Part shown: positions 8,368 to 18,056 of the stretch, piece after piece
Layout of the letters: each line of letters opens with the position of its first letter
Position numbering within the stretch: position 1 is the first letter of the stretch
Origin: Allomuricauda sp.
GTDB taxonomy: Bacteria > Bacteroidota > Bacteroidia > Flavobacteriales > Flavobacteriaceae
Direction: 5' to 3'
DNA: 64,000 nt
Assembly (NCBI RefSeq): GCF_013911645.1
Contig: NZ_JACESV010000003.1
Location: 372,001-436,000, forward strand
Program-made: the position numbers and the translations under genes
The notes under the pieces: model-generated
Database searches by the model: none
Told to the model about the DNA's origin: nothing
Seen by the model: the letters and a program-made list of their open reading frames with translations, nothing else

Positions 8368-9621
8368 TTATAACCCAAAGGCTTCTTTCACCTTGTCCAC
8401 CATATCCAATTTTTCCCAAGTGAACAGTTCCACTTCCTTTTCGATTCTTCCATTGTAAGGAGATTCAAAAACTTTGGTCACAGTTTTTGGTTCTTTGCCC
8501 AAATGACCATAAGCAGCCGTTTCCAAGTAAATGGGATTCCGAAGTTTTAAGCGTTCTTCAATGGCAAACGGTCGCATATCGAAGAGTTCGGATGCTTTTT
8601 TGGCAATTTCACCATCTGTCATATCCACATGGGAAGAGTTATAGGTATCCACAAAAATAGATGTAGGCTCCACAACTCCAATGGCATAGCTCACCTGTAC
8701 CAAAATTTCTCCTGCAACACCTGCAGCTACCAAGTTTTTAGCCATGTGCCGGGCAGCGTAGGCCGCACTTCGGTCCACTTTACTTGGATCTTTACCGCTA
8801 AAAGCTCCACCTCCGTGGGCACCTTTCCCCCCGTAAGTATCCACAACAATTTTTCTTCCGGTAAGACCAGCATCACCGTGCGGCCCACCAATCACAAACT
8901 TTCCAGTTGGGTTAATATGGTATTTAATATTGTCCGTAAACAATTTTTGAATGCTCTCAGGCAATAATTTTTTCACTTCAGGAATCAAGATGTTGATAAT
9001 ATCATTCTTGATTTTGGCCAACATCGCTTCGTCCGAATCAAATTCATCATGCTGAGTGGAAACAACAATGGTATCTATCCGTTGCGGAATGTTGTCATCC
9101 GAATACTCAATAGTTACCTGGGCCTTGGCATCAGGACGTAGGTATGGAATGCGTGTTCCCGCTCTTCTTAAATTGGCCAACACCTCCAAAATCTTGTGCG
9201 AGATATCCAATGCCAAAGGCATGTAATTCTCAGTCTCCGTGGTAGCATAACCGAACATCATGCCTTGGTCGCCGGCACCCTGTTCTTCTTTAGTGCCACG
9301 ATCAACCCCTTGGTTGATGTCCTGCGATTGCTCGTGGATCAATGAAATCACCCCACAAGAGTCCCCGCTAAATTTGTACTCGCCTTTGGTGTAACCAATT
9401 TTATTGATAACCTCACGTGCAATGCTCTGTAAATCCACATAGGTATGGCTCTTTACCTCGCCGGCCAAAACCACCTGACCCGTGGTCACCAAAGTTTCGC
9501 ATGCCACTTTGCTCTCGGGGTCAAAGGCCAAAAAATTATCCAGCAGTGCATCACTTATCTGATCCGCAATCTTATCTGGATGTCCCTCACTAACGGATTC
9601 TGATGTAAACAAATACGCCAT
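8368..9621 (-). CDS. metK: S-adenosylmethionine synthase
   Basis: 417 residues, the normal length in this phylum. It starts [21 protein letters not shown] and carries [29 protein letters not shown] and [19 protein letters not shown]. These are the three MetK signature regions binding ATP, methionine and metal ions. It makes SAM from methionine and ATP. It is the only gene between its own riboswitch (9711-9777) and its own terminator (8310-8338), so it appears monocistronic and SAM-regulated. Confidence 0.97.
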   Translation of the reverse strand: MAYLFTSESVSEGHPDKIADQISDALLDNFLAFDPESKVACETLVTTGQVVLAGEVKSHTYVDLQSIAREVINKIGYTKGEYKFSGDSCGVISLIHEQSQDINQGVDRGTKEEQGAGDQGMMFGYATTETENYMPLALDISHKILEVLANLRRAGTRIPYLRPDAKAQVTIEYSDDNIPQRIDTIVVSTQHDEFDSDEAMLAKIKNDIINILIPEVKKLLPESIQKLFTDNIKYHINPTGKFVIGGPHGDAGLTGRKIVVDTYGGKGAHGGGAFSGKDPSKVDRSAAYAARHMAKNLVAAGVAGEILVQVSYAIGVVEPTSIFVDTYNSSHVDMTDGEIAKKASELFDMRPFAIEERLKLRNPIYLETAAYGHLGKEPKTVTKVFESPYNGRIEKEVELFTWEKLDMVDKVKEAFGL

Positions 9622-9639
9622 TTCTCTTTTTTAAAATTG

Positions 9640-9649
9640 AAGATTTGAC
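9640..9649 (-). promoter_or_regulatory. Candidate anti-aptamer segment in the metK leader
   Basis: GTCAAATCTT on the minus strand, about 20 nt before the metK ATG, is the exact 10-nt complement of AAGATTTGAC inside the SAM-II aptamer (9762-9771). It could pair with the ligand-binding segment in the SAM-free RNA, making it a candidate expression-platform element. The pairing is seen; its function is inferred. Confidence 0.5.
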
Positions 9650-9710
9650 AAAAAAGTGCGAAGAAGTTCCAAACCCTTGATGAAGAGATGCCAACAGAAG
9701 CCGACACGAA

Positions 9711-9777
9711 CTGCTTTAGCATTTTTCGTATACCCAATTAAAGGTGCCGAGGTTGCAATCAGTCAAATCTTTCCTCG
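9711..9777 (-). promoter_or_regulatory. SAM-II type riboswitch upstream of metK
   Basis: On the minus strand CGAGG, AAGATTTGAC, TTGCAACCTCG and, about 30 nt later, AATGCTAAAGC occur in the order of the SAM-II pseudoknot. The first stem is CGAGG/CCTCG; the conserved pieces are GATTTG, TTGCA and GCTAAA. A promoter box lies about 10 bp upstream, so the transcript would begin almost at the aptamer. No competing explanation for the conserved GCTAAAG was found. Confidence 0.85.
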
Positions 9778-9787
9778 TTTTGAAGCG

Positions 9788-9795
9788 CAAAAGTA
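9788..9795 (-). promoter_or_regulatory. -7 promoter box (TACTTTTG) for metK
   Basis: TACTTTTG on the minus strand matches TAnnTTTG and sits 11 bp before the SAM-II aptamer, a sensible distance for a transcription start at its 5' edge. Confidence 0.5.
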
Positions 9796-9948
9796 CGTAT
9801 TTGGAACATATTTTAAAACTTTGTTTGCCGCTAATGCAAGATCATCCATTTGAACCAGTTTTTTTTCTTCAAGTGGATATACTTTGTATATTGCGATGAT
9901 TAAAAACTCCCTGATCCATAAACACCAACTTAAAAACACTTACACCCC

Positions 9949-10566
9949 ATGCATATTGCTGTAGCAGGAAATATTGGCGCTGGAAAAACGACTTTAACAA
10001 ACTTACTTGCAAAACATTATAAATGGGAGGCCCATTTTGAGGATGTAGTGGACAATCCCTATCTGGATGATTTTTACACCCAGATGGAACGTTGGAGCTT
10101 TAACCTCCAGATTTACTTTTTGAACAGTAGATACCGTCAAATTTTAAAGATCAGGGAAAGTGGAAAGAGTGTGATCCAAGACCGGACGATTTATGAGGAT
10201 GCCCACATTTTCGCACCCAACCTGCACGCCATGGGCTTGATGACCAATCGTGATTTTGAAAACTACAAAGGTCTTTTTGAGTTAATGGAGAGCTTGGTGC
10301 AACCTCCTGACCTTTTGATTTACTTACGAAGCACCATCCCCAATTTGGTAAACCAGATTCATAAACGTGGTCGTGATTACGAAAACTCCATTTCCATTGA
10401 TTACCTCAGCCGTTTGAACGAACGCTACGAAGCATGGGTAAACACTTACCAAAAAGGAAAACTGCTCATTTTTGATGTGGACAATTTGGATTTTGTGGAT
10501 AACCCGGAGGATTTGGGAGAAGTCATCAACCGTATTGACGGGGAAATTCATGGATTGTTCGAATAA
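9949..10566 (+). CDS. Deoxynucleoside kinase
   Basis: 205 residues. A P-loop sits at the very N-terminus (AGNIGAGKTT). An ED/N-P-Y-L substrate segment follows (FEDVVDNPYLDDFY), then the D-R lid-type motif IQDRTIYEDAHIFA and the KRGRDYE loop. This is the dNK family (deoxyadenosine/deoxyguanosine kinase-like), which phosphorylates salvaged deoxynucleosides with ATP. It is divergent from metK. A second dNK is fused to FolK at 57141-58286, and the two may differ in substrate preference; that is inference. Confidence 0.92.
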   Translation: MHIAVAGNIGAGKTTLTNLLAKHYKWEAHFEDVVDNPYLDDFYTQMERWSFNLQIYFLNSRYRQILKIRESGKSVIQDRTIYEDAHIFAPNLHAMGLMTNRDFENYKGLFELMESLVQPPDLLIYLRSTIPNLVNQIHKRGRDYENSISIDYLSRLNERYEAWVNTYQKGKLLIFDVDNLDFVDNPEDLGEVINRIDGEIHGLFE

Positions 10567-10667
10567 GGACTTTTTTACTCGACTACCTTTCCCAATTCTT
10601 CTTTGCGGACAAAATATTAGGTATATTTAGATGCTTTTGCACGCTAAACAAACCAATATTAAGTCAC

Positions 10668-11945
10668 ATGAAAACAATGCAACCTACCAAATATGCAACT
10701 TTACTGTTTGCATTCCTCCTCTTTTTTACCACTAATGCCCAAGAACTCACCAAAGTTTCACCCGAAGAAGTTGGCATGTCTTCCGAACGTTTGGGAATTT
10801 TATCCCAAACCTTTCAGGATTATATTGATGGGGATGAATTATCGGGGGCCACAATTCTCGTAGCTCGAAAAGGCAAGGCTGCTTATTTTGAATCTTTCGG
10901 GAAAAATGATTTGGAGAACAACATTCCCATGACCAATACTTCCATGTTCAGGATAGCGTCACAGACCAAGGCAATTGTAAGTGTCGGCATCATGATACTT
11001 CAGGAACAAGGGAAATTATTGATCACCGACCCAGTCGGCAAGTACATTCCCGCCTTTATGGAGACAACGGTTGCCGTAAGCAAGGATGATGGTTCTTACG
11101 ACATTGTAAAAGCGAACAGACCCATTACCATCCGAGATTTGTTGACACATACTTCCGGGGTTTCATATGGGCAAGGAATAGCTTCCGACCTCTGGGAAAA
11201 AGCAAAAATACAAGGATGGTATTTCGCCGATCGGGATGAACCGATATTGGAAACAGTGACCCGAATGGCCGAATTGCCCTTTGAGTCACAGCCTGGGGAG
11301 AAATTTGTTTATGGCTACAACACGGACATTCTAGGCGCATTGATTGAAGTTGTGTCAGGAAAAACTTTGGATGTTTTTTTACAAGAAAACATTCTTGGTC
11401 CATTGGGCATGACCGATACTCATTTTTACCTACCCGAAGCCAAAAAAGAACGCTTGGCCGTAGTGTATTCCCCCTCGGAAAATGGTTTGGAACGTGCGCC
11501 CAATCCCGGGGGCATGGTTGGGCAAGGTGCTTACGTGGAAGGTCCTCGAAAGAGTTTTTCCGGTGGAGCGGGACTATTGAGCACCTCTATGGACTACGCC
11601 AAATTCTTGCAGATGATGCTCAACAAAGGAACTTTTAACGGAAAACGTATTATTTCTCCCAAAACAGTTGAACTTATGACGGTAAATCACCTGGGCAAAG
11701 CAAGCTTTCCCTGGGCGGGAGGGACTGGTTTCGGCTTAGGGTTTTCGGTAGTTGAGGATTTGGGAGATAGGGGCACTCCAGGATCCGTTGGTGAATATGG
11801 GTGGGGCGGCGCCTATCATTCTTCCTATTGGGTAGACCCAAAAGAAGAATTGGTCGTGGTTTATTTCACCCAATTGATTCCCTCGGGAGATATTGATGAT
11901 CATGGAAAATTAAGGGCCTTGATCTATCAGGCATTGGTGGACTAA
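10668..11945 (+). CDS. Secreted serine hydrolase, beta-lactamase class C / esterase family
   Basis: 425 residues with a cleavable signal peptide (YATLLFAFLLFFTTNAQ). The SxxK motif is SQTK (FRIASQTKAIVS), the Tyr motif is in VYGYNTDILG, and a C-terminal GYGWGGAYHSSYW region stands in place of KTG. This is the penicillin-binding-protein-like fold used by class C beta-lactamases, EstB esterases and D-amino-acid peptidases. Context gives no substrate, and antibiotic resistance should not be assumed. A possible alternative start is the Met three codons further in. Confidence 0.88.
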   Translation: MKTMQPTKYATLLFAFLLFFTTNAQELTKVSPEEVGMSSERLGILSQTFQDYIDGDELSGATILVARKGKAAYFESFGKNDLENNIPMTNTSMFRIASQTKAIVSVGIMILQEQGKLLITDPVGKYIPAFMETTVAVSKDDGSYDIVKANRPITIRDLLTHTSGVSYGQGIASDLWEKAKIQGWYFADRDEPILETVTRMAELPFESQPGEKFVYGYNTDILGALIEVVSGKTLDVFLQENILGPLGMTDTHFYLPEAKKERLAVVYSPSENGLERAPNPGGMVGQGAYVEGPRKSFSGGAGLLSTSMDYAKFLQMMLNKGTFNGKRIISPKTVELMTVNHLGKASFPWAGGTGFGLGFSVVEDLGDRGTPGSVGEYGWGGAYHSSYWVDPKEELVVVYFTQLIPSGDIDDHGKLRALIYQALVD

Positions 11946-12032
11946 AATAACTTTTTCCATTTCCCTTATCAGACTAAGAAACAGCACACACAATTTATGC
12001 ATATAAAATGCTTGTTATCAGGTTTCCCTATA

Positions 12033-12143
12033 TCAGTTCGAGCGCCCGCCTACCGGACTAGCAGGCAGTCGAGAACTCTTTGAACGTCAAAAAAGGCTTC
12101 GACTTTAGTTTCTCCTGAGCGAAGCCGAAAGGCTCAGCATGAC
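12033..12143. repeat. Compound palindromic repeat with a nested GC-rich insert
   Basis: This lies in the 335-bp spacer between the serine hydrolase and hppA. The REP-like sequence TTCGAGCG...CAGTCGAGAAC is split by a 21-nt GC-rich piece at 12045-12065. A CTTCGACTTTAG...CTGAGCGAAGCCGAA unit and a TCAGCATGACA end follow. I see no gene in this spacer. Confidence 0.7.
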
Positions 12144-12229
12144 ACTTTTTAGGTTATTTTTTACATGTAAATATCTACTGATCTCTATAAACTAATACAT
12201 CTTGATTCCGCTCAATGGTGGCAGCATAA

Positions 12230-12256
12230 AAAAACCACGCCAATTGACGTGGTTTT
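12230..12256. terminator. Bidirectional intrinsic terminator
   Basis: An AAAACCACG/CGTGGTTTT stem with an 8-nt loop and A/T runs on both sides. It lies 25 bp beyond the hppA stop and can also serve transcription from the left. Confidence 0.8.
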
Positions 12257-12280
12257 TCCAGCTTTGCTATAAAGCGCGAG

Positions 12281-14683
12281 CTAATCCTTTGCCTCGGCAC
12301 TCTTATATGCTTGTATCTTTTTTTCAAGTTCTTCTTTGGTGTCCGCCATAAGCTCTTTGGTTTCTTCCACTACTTCCCCATTAACATTTGAGGAAGAAGT
12401 CACAACAGCTTTGTAAGCTCCGTCTTCAGTATTGCTTACCTCCACTCGGATTTGTTTTTCCACTGCTTTGGTTTCTTTCATGCCCTCTTCTGTAATGGTG
12501 ATCATAGTACCATCCGCCTTCATCATACCTACCTCATCCGCAGGAGCAAGACTAACCAAACTAGGAGCGATCACCAAGGCCACAACTGACATCAATTTAA
12601 GTAAAATATTCAAGGAAGGACCCGAAGTATCCTTAAAAGGATCACCAACGGTATCCCCTACAACGGCTGCCTTATGTGCATCGCTACCCTTGCGACCTTC
12701 ACTTTCTATGGTCTTTTTGGCATTGTCCCAAGCACCTCCAGCATTGGATTGAAATATGGCCATAAGCACCCCTGCGGTAGTTACGCCGGCCAAAAGTCCA
12801 CCCAACATCTCAGCTCCACCAATAAAACCTACGGCAACCGGTACGGCGATCGCCAACAATCCCGGCAATACCATTTCTTTAATGGATGCCTGTGTTGAAA
12901 TGGCCACACATTTTTGATATTCTGCTTTACCATCGGCCGCTTCAAAAATCTCCATATCCTCTTTACTGGCTTTGGAAAGGTCTGAATCATATTTGCGCAT
13001 AACGGCCAAGGCGGCTTTCAATTCAGGTATATCCTTAAACTGACGGCGCACTTCCTCAATCATGGACATGGCAGCTCTACCTACGGCATTCATGGAAAGC
13101 GCGGAGAACACAAACGGAAGCATACCTCCCACCAAGAGTCCCGCCATAATATCAGGCTGAGACACATCAATGGATGTAACCCCGGCTGTTTTCATAAAGG
13201 CTGCGAAAAGTGCAAGCGCTGTCAATGCAGCAGACGCTATGGCAAAACCTTTACCAATGGCAGCCGTTGTATTTCCAACTGCGTCCAATTTATCGGTCCT
13301 TTCACGGACTTCCCCAGGTAGTTCTGCCATTTCCGCAATACCTCCTGCATTATCCGAGATAGGTCCATAAGCATCAACTGCAAGCTGAATACCCGTGTTG
13401 GCCAACATCCCTACGGCCGCAATCGCAATTCCGTAAAGGCCAGCGAAGTAGTGAGATACCAAAATCGCTGCGGCAATCAAAATAATTGGGATGGCCGTGG
13501 ACATCATTCCCACACCAAGACCTGCAATAATATTCGTTGCAGATCCTGTTTCGGATTGACGCACTATGGAGTTAACGGGTTTTTTGCCTGTTCCTGTATA
13601 GTATTCGGTAACCTTACCTACCAAAAGTCCGGCAACAAGTCCAGCGATGGTCGCCCAGAAAACGCCCATAGCCGTAAACTCTTTCCCGCCTTCTACCCAA
13701 GATTCGGGCAACATGGCGTTGATGATGAAATAAGAGGCAATCAACATTAAACCAGCTGATCCAAATTCTCCCACATTTAATGCGGTTTGCGGGTTTCCGC
13801 CATCTTTCACCCGAACAAAGAATGTCCCAATGATCGACATTATAATTCCTACGGCAGCCAAAGCCAACGGCAAATACACCGCGCCAAGGCCATCAAAAGC
13901 AGCTTGAAATTCCGGCAATCCAGCAAAAACAGCACCCAAAACCATAGTACCGATTATGGAACCCACGTAAGACTCAAAAAGGTCGGCACCCATTCCGGCC
14001 ACATCCCCAACATTATCCCCTACGTTATCCGCAATGGTTGCAGGGTTCAATGGGTGATCTTCAGGTATTCCTGCTTCCACTTTACCTACCAAATCGGCCC
14101 CAACATCGGCAGCTTTGGTGTAAATACCCCCGCCTACACGGGCAAAAAGTGCTATGGAAGATGCGCCAAGGGAGAAACCGGAGAGTACATTTAAAATCTC
14201 GGCAAGTTCCCAGCCTTGTCCGCTGTAAATCATAAACAGACCGCTCAATCCCAAAACACCAAGTCCTACCACACCAAGCCCCATAACAGCTCCACCGGCA
14301 AACGCCACTTCAAGGGCCTTGCCAAGGGAGGTTCTTGCAGCATTGGTGGTTCTTACATTGGCCTTGGTCGCGACTTTCATACCGATAAATCCGGCCAAAG
14401 CGGAACAGATGGCCCCTACAATAAAGGAAACGGCCACCATACCGTTGGAGCCTGTTTCGTTGCTTCCCTTGAAGAAGAGCAAAACGGCCACACAGACCAC
14501 AAAGATGCTCAGTATTTTATACTCGGCCTTTAAGAATGACATTGCTCCATCGGCAATGTTCTTTGCAATCCTTGCCATTTTCTCGTCCCCGACCTCTTGT
14601 TTTGAAATCCATACATTCTTGATGAATACATACAGGAGGGCCAAGACACCGAATACAGGCAAAAATTTTACGATTAAATCCAT
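12281..14683 (-). CDS. hppA: Membrane-bound ion-translocating pyrophosphatase
   Basis: 800 residues, with about 16 hydrophobic segments. The catalytic signature [19 protein letters not shown] is followed by [20 protein letters not shown], and late in the protein by [20 protein letters not shown]. Pyrophosphate hydrolysis drives H+ or Na+ across the inner membrane; sequence reading alone does not tell which ion. The [10 protein letters not shown] segment has Ala where K+-independent enzymes have Lys, so it should need K+. A hydrophilic tail of about 75 residues after the last membrane segment (from about residue 725) is unusual for the core family. Adjacent to soluble ppa. Confidence 0.95.
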   Translation of the reverse strand: MDLIVKFLPVFGVLALLYVFIKNVWISKQEVGDEKMARIAKNIADGAMSFLKAEYKILSIFVVCVAVLLFFKGSNETGSNGMVAVSFIVGAICSALAGFIGMKVATKANVRTTNAARTSLGKALEVAFAGGAVMGLGVVGLGVLGLSGLFMIYSGQGWELAEILNVLSGFSLGASSIALFARVGGGIYTKAADVGADLVGKVEAGIPEDHPLNPATIADNVGDNVGDVAGMGADLFESYVGSIIGTMVLGAVFAGLPEFQAAFDGLGAVYLPLALAAVGIIMSIIGTFFVRVKDGGNPQTALNVGEFGSAGLMLIASYFIINAMLPESWVEGGKEFTAMGVFWATIAGLVAGLLVGKVTEYYTGTGKKPVNSIVRQSETGSATNIIAGLGVGMMSTAIPIILIAAAILVSHYFAGLYGIAIAAVGMLANTGIQLAVDAYGPISDNAGGIAEMAELPGEVRERTDKLDAVGNTTAAIGKGFAIASAALTALALFAAFMKTAGVTSIDVSQPDIMAGLLVGGMLPFVFSALSMNAVGRAAMSMIEEVRRQFKDIPELKAALAVMRKYDSDLSKASKEDMEIFEAADGKAEYQKCVAISTQASIKEMVLPGLLAIAVPVAVGFIGGAEMLGGLLAGVTTAGVLMAIFQSNAGGAWDNAKKTIESEGRKGSDAHKAAVVGDTVGDPFKDTSGPSLNILLKLMSVVALVIAPSLVSLAPADEVGMMKADGTMITITEEGMKETKAVEKQIRVEVSNTEDGAYKAVVTSSSNVNGEVVEETKELMADTKEELEKKIQAYKSAEAKD

Positions 14684-14740
14684 AGGTTAGATTATTTAGA
14701 AATTTTTAATGCCAGCTAATGTAGTAAAATACGAAGTAAT

Positions 14741-14781
14741 AAAAAAAATGCGCCTTTAATTATTAAAAGCGCATTTTTTTA
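14741..14781. terminator. Intrinsic terminator between ppa and hppA
   Basis: An AAAAAATGCGC/GCGCATTTTTT stem with a further TTTAAT/ATTAAA inner pairing. It lies after the ppa stop and before the hppA start on the minus strand. Confidence 0.8.
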
Positions 14782-14799
14782 AAGTGATTGTTATGTTAT

Positions 14800-15327
14800 C
14801 TATATGGTGAAAGCCCTTTGTTTTTTAAGTTCGCTTTCTTCGTAACGTTTAACGCATTCGTGATAGATTTGCACGGCCTCGTTAACGTCTCCCCATCCTC
14901 CGGTATCTACCTTCTTCTCTTCCAAATCTTTATATACTTGAAAGAAATGTTCGATTTCCTTTAACCGATGTGGGTTCAATTCACTTATATCATCTCTTTT
15001 GCTCCATATTGGGTCGGAAACCGGAACACAGATAATTTTTTCATCCGGACCTTTTTCATCGGTCATGTGAAAAACCCCAACTGGCTTTACTTCCACAACC
15101 ACCATCGGATAGGTTGGCTCGGTGCAAAGCACCAATACATCCAACGGGTCGCCATCCAAGGCCAAGGTTTCAGGAATAAACCCATAATCGCCCGGATACA
15201 TCATTGAGGAAAATAAGGTTCGATCAAATCGAATTTTGTTGAGGGTAAAATCGTATTCGTACTTGTTTCTGCTACCTTTGGGTATTTCTACCAGTACATC
15301 AAAGGTAATACGTGGTTTTTTAGACAT
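14800..15327 (-). CDS. ppa: Soluble inorganic pyrophosphatase (family I)
   Basis: 175 residues from MSKKPRITFDVLVEIPKGS. The family I signature is GDYGFIPETLALDGDPLDVL with metal-binding aspartates; EIPKGSRNKYEYD supplies the substrate Lys/Glu. An upstream in-frame ATG at 15351 would add eight poorly conserved residues, so I prefer 15327. It hydrolyses cytosolic PPi and lies next to the membrane PPase that uses the same substrate; they are separated by a terminator. Confidence 0.95.
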   Translation of the reverse strand: MSKKPRITFDVLVEIPKGSRNKYEYDFTLNKIRFDRTLFSSMMYPGDYGFIPETLALDGDPLDVLVLCTEPTYPMVVVEVKPVGVFHMTDEKGPDEKIICVPVSDPIWSKRDDISELNPHRLKEIEHFFQVYKDLEEKKVDTGGWGDVNEAVQIYHECVKRYEESELKKQRAFTI

Positions 15328-15403
15328 GTTAGTGATAAATTTATTGTGCAAAAATAACCAGTATAACTGGAATAGGGCGTATAAATTGGCTGTTTCGTGA
15401 GAA

Positions 15404-17899
15404 TTAAAAGCTAAATCCGAAAGTTCCCGTTATTCCAAATGCCCTTGCATCTGGATTATCGAGGTAGTTTCCTCTAAAGTTAAAGTCAATCCGAAGTATT
15501 TTAAAAATGTTACCCACACCAAGTGAATATTCCCAATACATTTGGTCCTCTGGAGCCATTAAAGGAATATTGGTCGGGGCACTCAAAGCTATGTTTTCTT
15601 CGGACAATTGCCCCCAAGCACCTCGGAGCCCTACAATTTCCCTAAGGTTGAGCTTACGCAATAATGGAATACGCGAGAATAATCTACCATTGAAGTTGTG
15701 TTCCAAGTGCACCGTAGCATAGGTATCGGTAACAAACTCGTAGAAATCCAGATTGGGGAATACATTGTACAGTGAAAATAGCGTCTGGTTACCCGGGATT
15801 ACACTCAACAGACCCAAAGGCACTTCCCCAAAGGTTTTTCCAAGTTCCACGCTACTGGTCAACCTGCCAAAACCTCCTATTTGCCATGGCTGTTGGTAAG
15901 AGAATTGGATTTTCTCATAATCAAAATCACTTTCCAAAAATCCATCCACACCTTTGGTGTATTTTAAAACCAGGGTGCTGTAATCGTCATTGATGCTAGA
16001 GCGTTCCACTCCGTAACCAATGGTACGCTTGCCTGGTGTATAGATCAAGGTAGTGTTAAGGTCGAACTGTTTTATTTCGGATGAAATGCCCGTGGGTGAA
16101 GCCGGGTCCACGTAATCCAGACTAAATGCGTCGGGTAAAGCAGAGCTCAAGGTCCTAAAGGAACCGCCCACATTTATCTTGAAGTTTTTAACGGGCTCCA
16201 TCTCCACGTTCAGGGTAGATAGATTAATGTTCGTTAAACGGTCGTTGGAACCCACGGTTACCAAGGAGGATGAAGCTATACTTCTTCCCATTACATCATT
16301 GGTACTGGTAAGACTAAGCCCCAATTGCTCAATGTCCCTTCGATTTCCTCCGGATATAATGAGCCGGTTTTTTCTATCGAGCAAAAACTTGCCCGAAAAC
16401 CCGTGCTTAAATTTCTTATCATCAAAACCATAGGCCATGTACCCTTCCAAACGCCACATATCATTCTGTCCAAAATAGGTCCGTGCACCGGCCCGCATAC
16501 GAATACCTTCGGCATCGTTATAACCAAAGGTGCTGTATATATCACCAATATCTATGTTCCATTTATCTATTTCGATATATCCAGAACCCAAAATACTTAC
16601 GATATCGTAGTATGTTCTGAACTTGGGAACGGTTTTTAAGGTATCCAGCAGTTTAAAGATTCCCGACTCGTCCTCGTTCAAACTTTCCAAACGGGCATTT
16701 TTCCAGAAAATACTATCCTGCGAGAAAACCCTTGGATCGTACGGGTCGGCAACTGCCTTGTAAAAATCTTCGGAACGTGGGTTATCAAAATTATAATTAT
16801 CAAAAACCGTGGTACGCTTGCCATACACCCCCCGTGATTCCTCTTTTTTTGAAAAGCTAAAATCACTCAGCATGTAATCCCGCTTCAAGAGAAAAACCGA
16901 ATCGCTGACCACCTCAAAATCCTGCTCTATATAAATTTCCTTTACCCAGTTGATGTTGGCACTTTTGGTGACCTGCATGTTAATTTTTTTGATGGCAAAG
17001 GTGGTATCGTTCACCCAAAAGTCTCCTTTAAAGGTGAGTTCGTTCTTACGCCTCGGGTAATAAATAATATTATAGCACCATTTATTGTCAATAAAGGTAC
17101 TGTCGGACAACACGTAATTGTACACATCAACTCCGGTTTTGGACAATGGGCTGGTAAAGCTTTTATCAAAAAATTTGAGATAGTTATCGTAAATGTCGTA
17201 GTCGGAGTATAAATCCTCCACAAATGCCGTTATGGCCTGATTACCACTAAAACCTGAGCTTTTATTTCCCAAAACATCTTCTTTCTCCCTATCCATTACA
17301 TTATCGCCATAGACTTTGGAAAAAGTTTCGTTGAGGAACATGGGCAAATAGGTTTTTCCCGTGATTCGGGATGTATCCAAGTCCTCGAACATAAATTCCA
17401 GCCCTTTGAAGAGTTTACTTTTGATCAAGGCACTGTCGATGGTATTGAGGTCAAACTCAATTTTTTCATATTTATCGTACTGGTACTGTTTGTACTTGCG
17501 TACCCCATTTTCCCGTTTTTTAGCCCAAATTTTACGCAGAATATCTATTGCTGGGTTATTTTTTTTGGATTGTTTCCCTGTATACACGATTACCTCCTGA
17601 AGCTGCTCCGCAGATTCTGTAAGTATGATCTCCATGCCATAGTTCACCTTTTGTTCCAAGGGAATTTCCTTGGTCTCGTAACCAATGAATGATACCTTGA
17701 TGGCATCATAGGTTTCGTCGGACTCCATATAAAAGCGACCATTATCATTGGTAATGGTTCCTTCGGATGAGTTTGCGAAAATTATGTTGGCAAAGGCAAT
17801 GGGCATGCCAGCATCGTCAGTAACAACGCCTTCAATCTTGGTTTGTGCGGTAACGCAGGTAATAAAAATCAGAAAAAAAACGGAAAAGAATCTTTTCAT
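15404..17899 (-). CDS. DUF5686 outer-membrane protein with carboxypeptidase-like regulatory domain
   Basis: 831 residues from MKRFFSVFFLIFITCVTAQ (signal peptide). A CarboxypepD_reg-like beta-sandwich at about 20-105 (IEGVVTDDAGMPIAFANI...SFIGYET) is followed by EVIVYTGKQSKKNNPAIDIL, which opens the DUF5686 region. The C-terminal 400 residues alternate in beta-barrel fashion and end in Phe (FGITGTFGFSF). It is probably an outer-membrane barrel with a periplasmic plug or sensor domain. An upstream ATG at 17947 would precede the signal peptide and is rejected. Function unknown; the family is widespread in Bacteroidota. Confidence 0.88.
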   Translation of the reverse strand: MKRFFSVFFLIFITCVTAQTKIEGVVTDDAGMPIAFANIIFANSSEGTITNDNGRFYMESDETYDAIKVSFIGYETKEIPLEQKVNYGMEIILTESAEQLQEVIVYTGKQSKKNNPAIDILRKIWAKKRENGVRKYKQYQYDKYEKIEFDLNTIDSALIKSKLFKGLEFMFEDLDTSRITGKTYLPMFLNETFSKVYGDNVMDREKEDVLGNKSSGFSGNQAITAFVEDLYSDYDIYDNYLKFFDKSFTSPLSKTGVDVYNYVLSDSTFIDNKWCYNIIYYPRRKNELTFKGDFWVNDTTFAIKKINMQVTKSANINWVKEIYIEQDFEVVSDSVFLLKRDYMLSDFSFSKKEESRGVYGKRTTVFDNYNFDNPRSEDFYKAVADPYDPRVFSQDSIFWKNARLESLNEDESGIFKLLDTLKTVPKFRTYYDIVSILGSGYIEIDKWNIDIGDIYSTFGYNDAEGIRMRAGARTYFGQNDMWRLEGYMAYGFDDKKFKHGFSGKFLLDRKNRLIISGGNRRDIEQLGLSLTSTNDVMGRSIASSSLVTVGSNDRLTNINLSTLNVEMEPVKNFKINVGGSFRTLSSALPDAFSLDYVDPASPTGISSEIKQFDLNTTLIYTPGKRTIGYGVERSSINDDYSTLVLKYTKGVDGFLESDFDYEKIQFSYQQPWQIGGFGRLTSSVELGKTFGEVPLGLLSVIPGNQTLFSLYNVFPNLDFYEFVTDTYATVHLEHNFNGRLFSRIPLLRKLNLREIVGLRGAWGQLSEENIALSAPTNIPLMAPEDQMYWEYSLGVGNIFKILRIDFNFRGNYLDNPDARAFGITGTFGFSF

Positions 17900-18000
17900 A
17901 GGCAGATATAAGGGACAACGGAGAAAAGCATTAGAGCCTATCCCCATTTAACTTAGGTCAAATTTGGTTCAAAGTAATTTCTAATCAAAAAAATATTCCC

Positions 18001-18035
18001 TAAAAAAAAGCCCCGTCAACAAAGTTGACAGGGCT
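18001..18035 (-). terminator. Intrinsic terminator after pdhB
   Basis: An AGCCCTGTCAAC/GTTGACGGGGCT stem with a TTT loop is followed on the minus strand by an eight-T run, just beyond the pdhB stop. Confidence 0.85.
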
Positions 18036-18056
18036 AATATACCTTAAAATATGATT

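Noticed and set aside
10668..11945. Serine hydrolase as an antibiotic-resistance beta-lactamase
   Set aside because: The SxxK fold is shared by esterases and peptidases; the KTG box is not typical and no resistance context exists.
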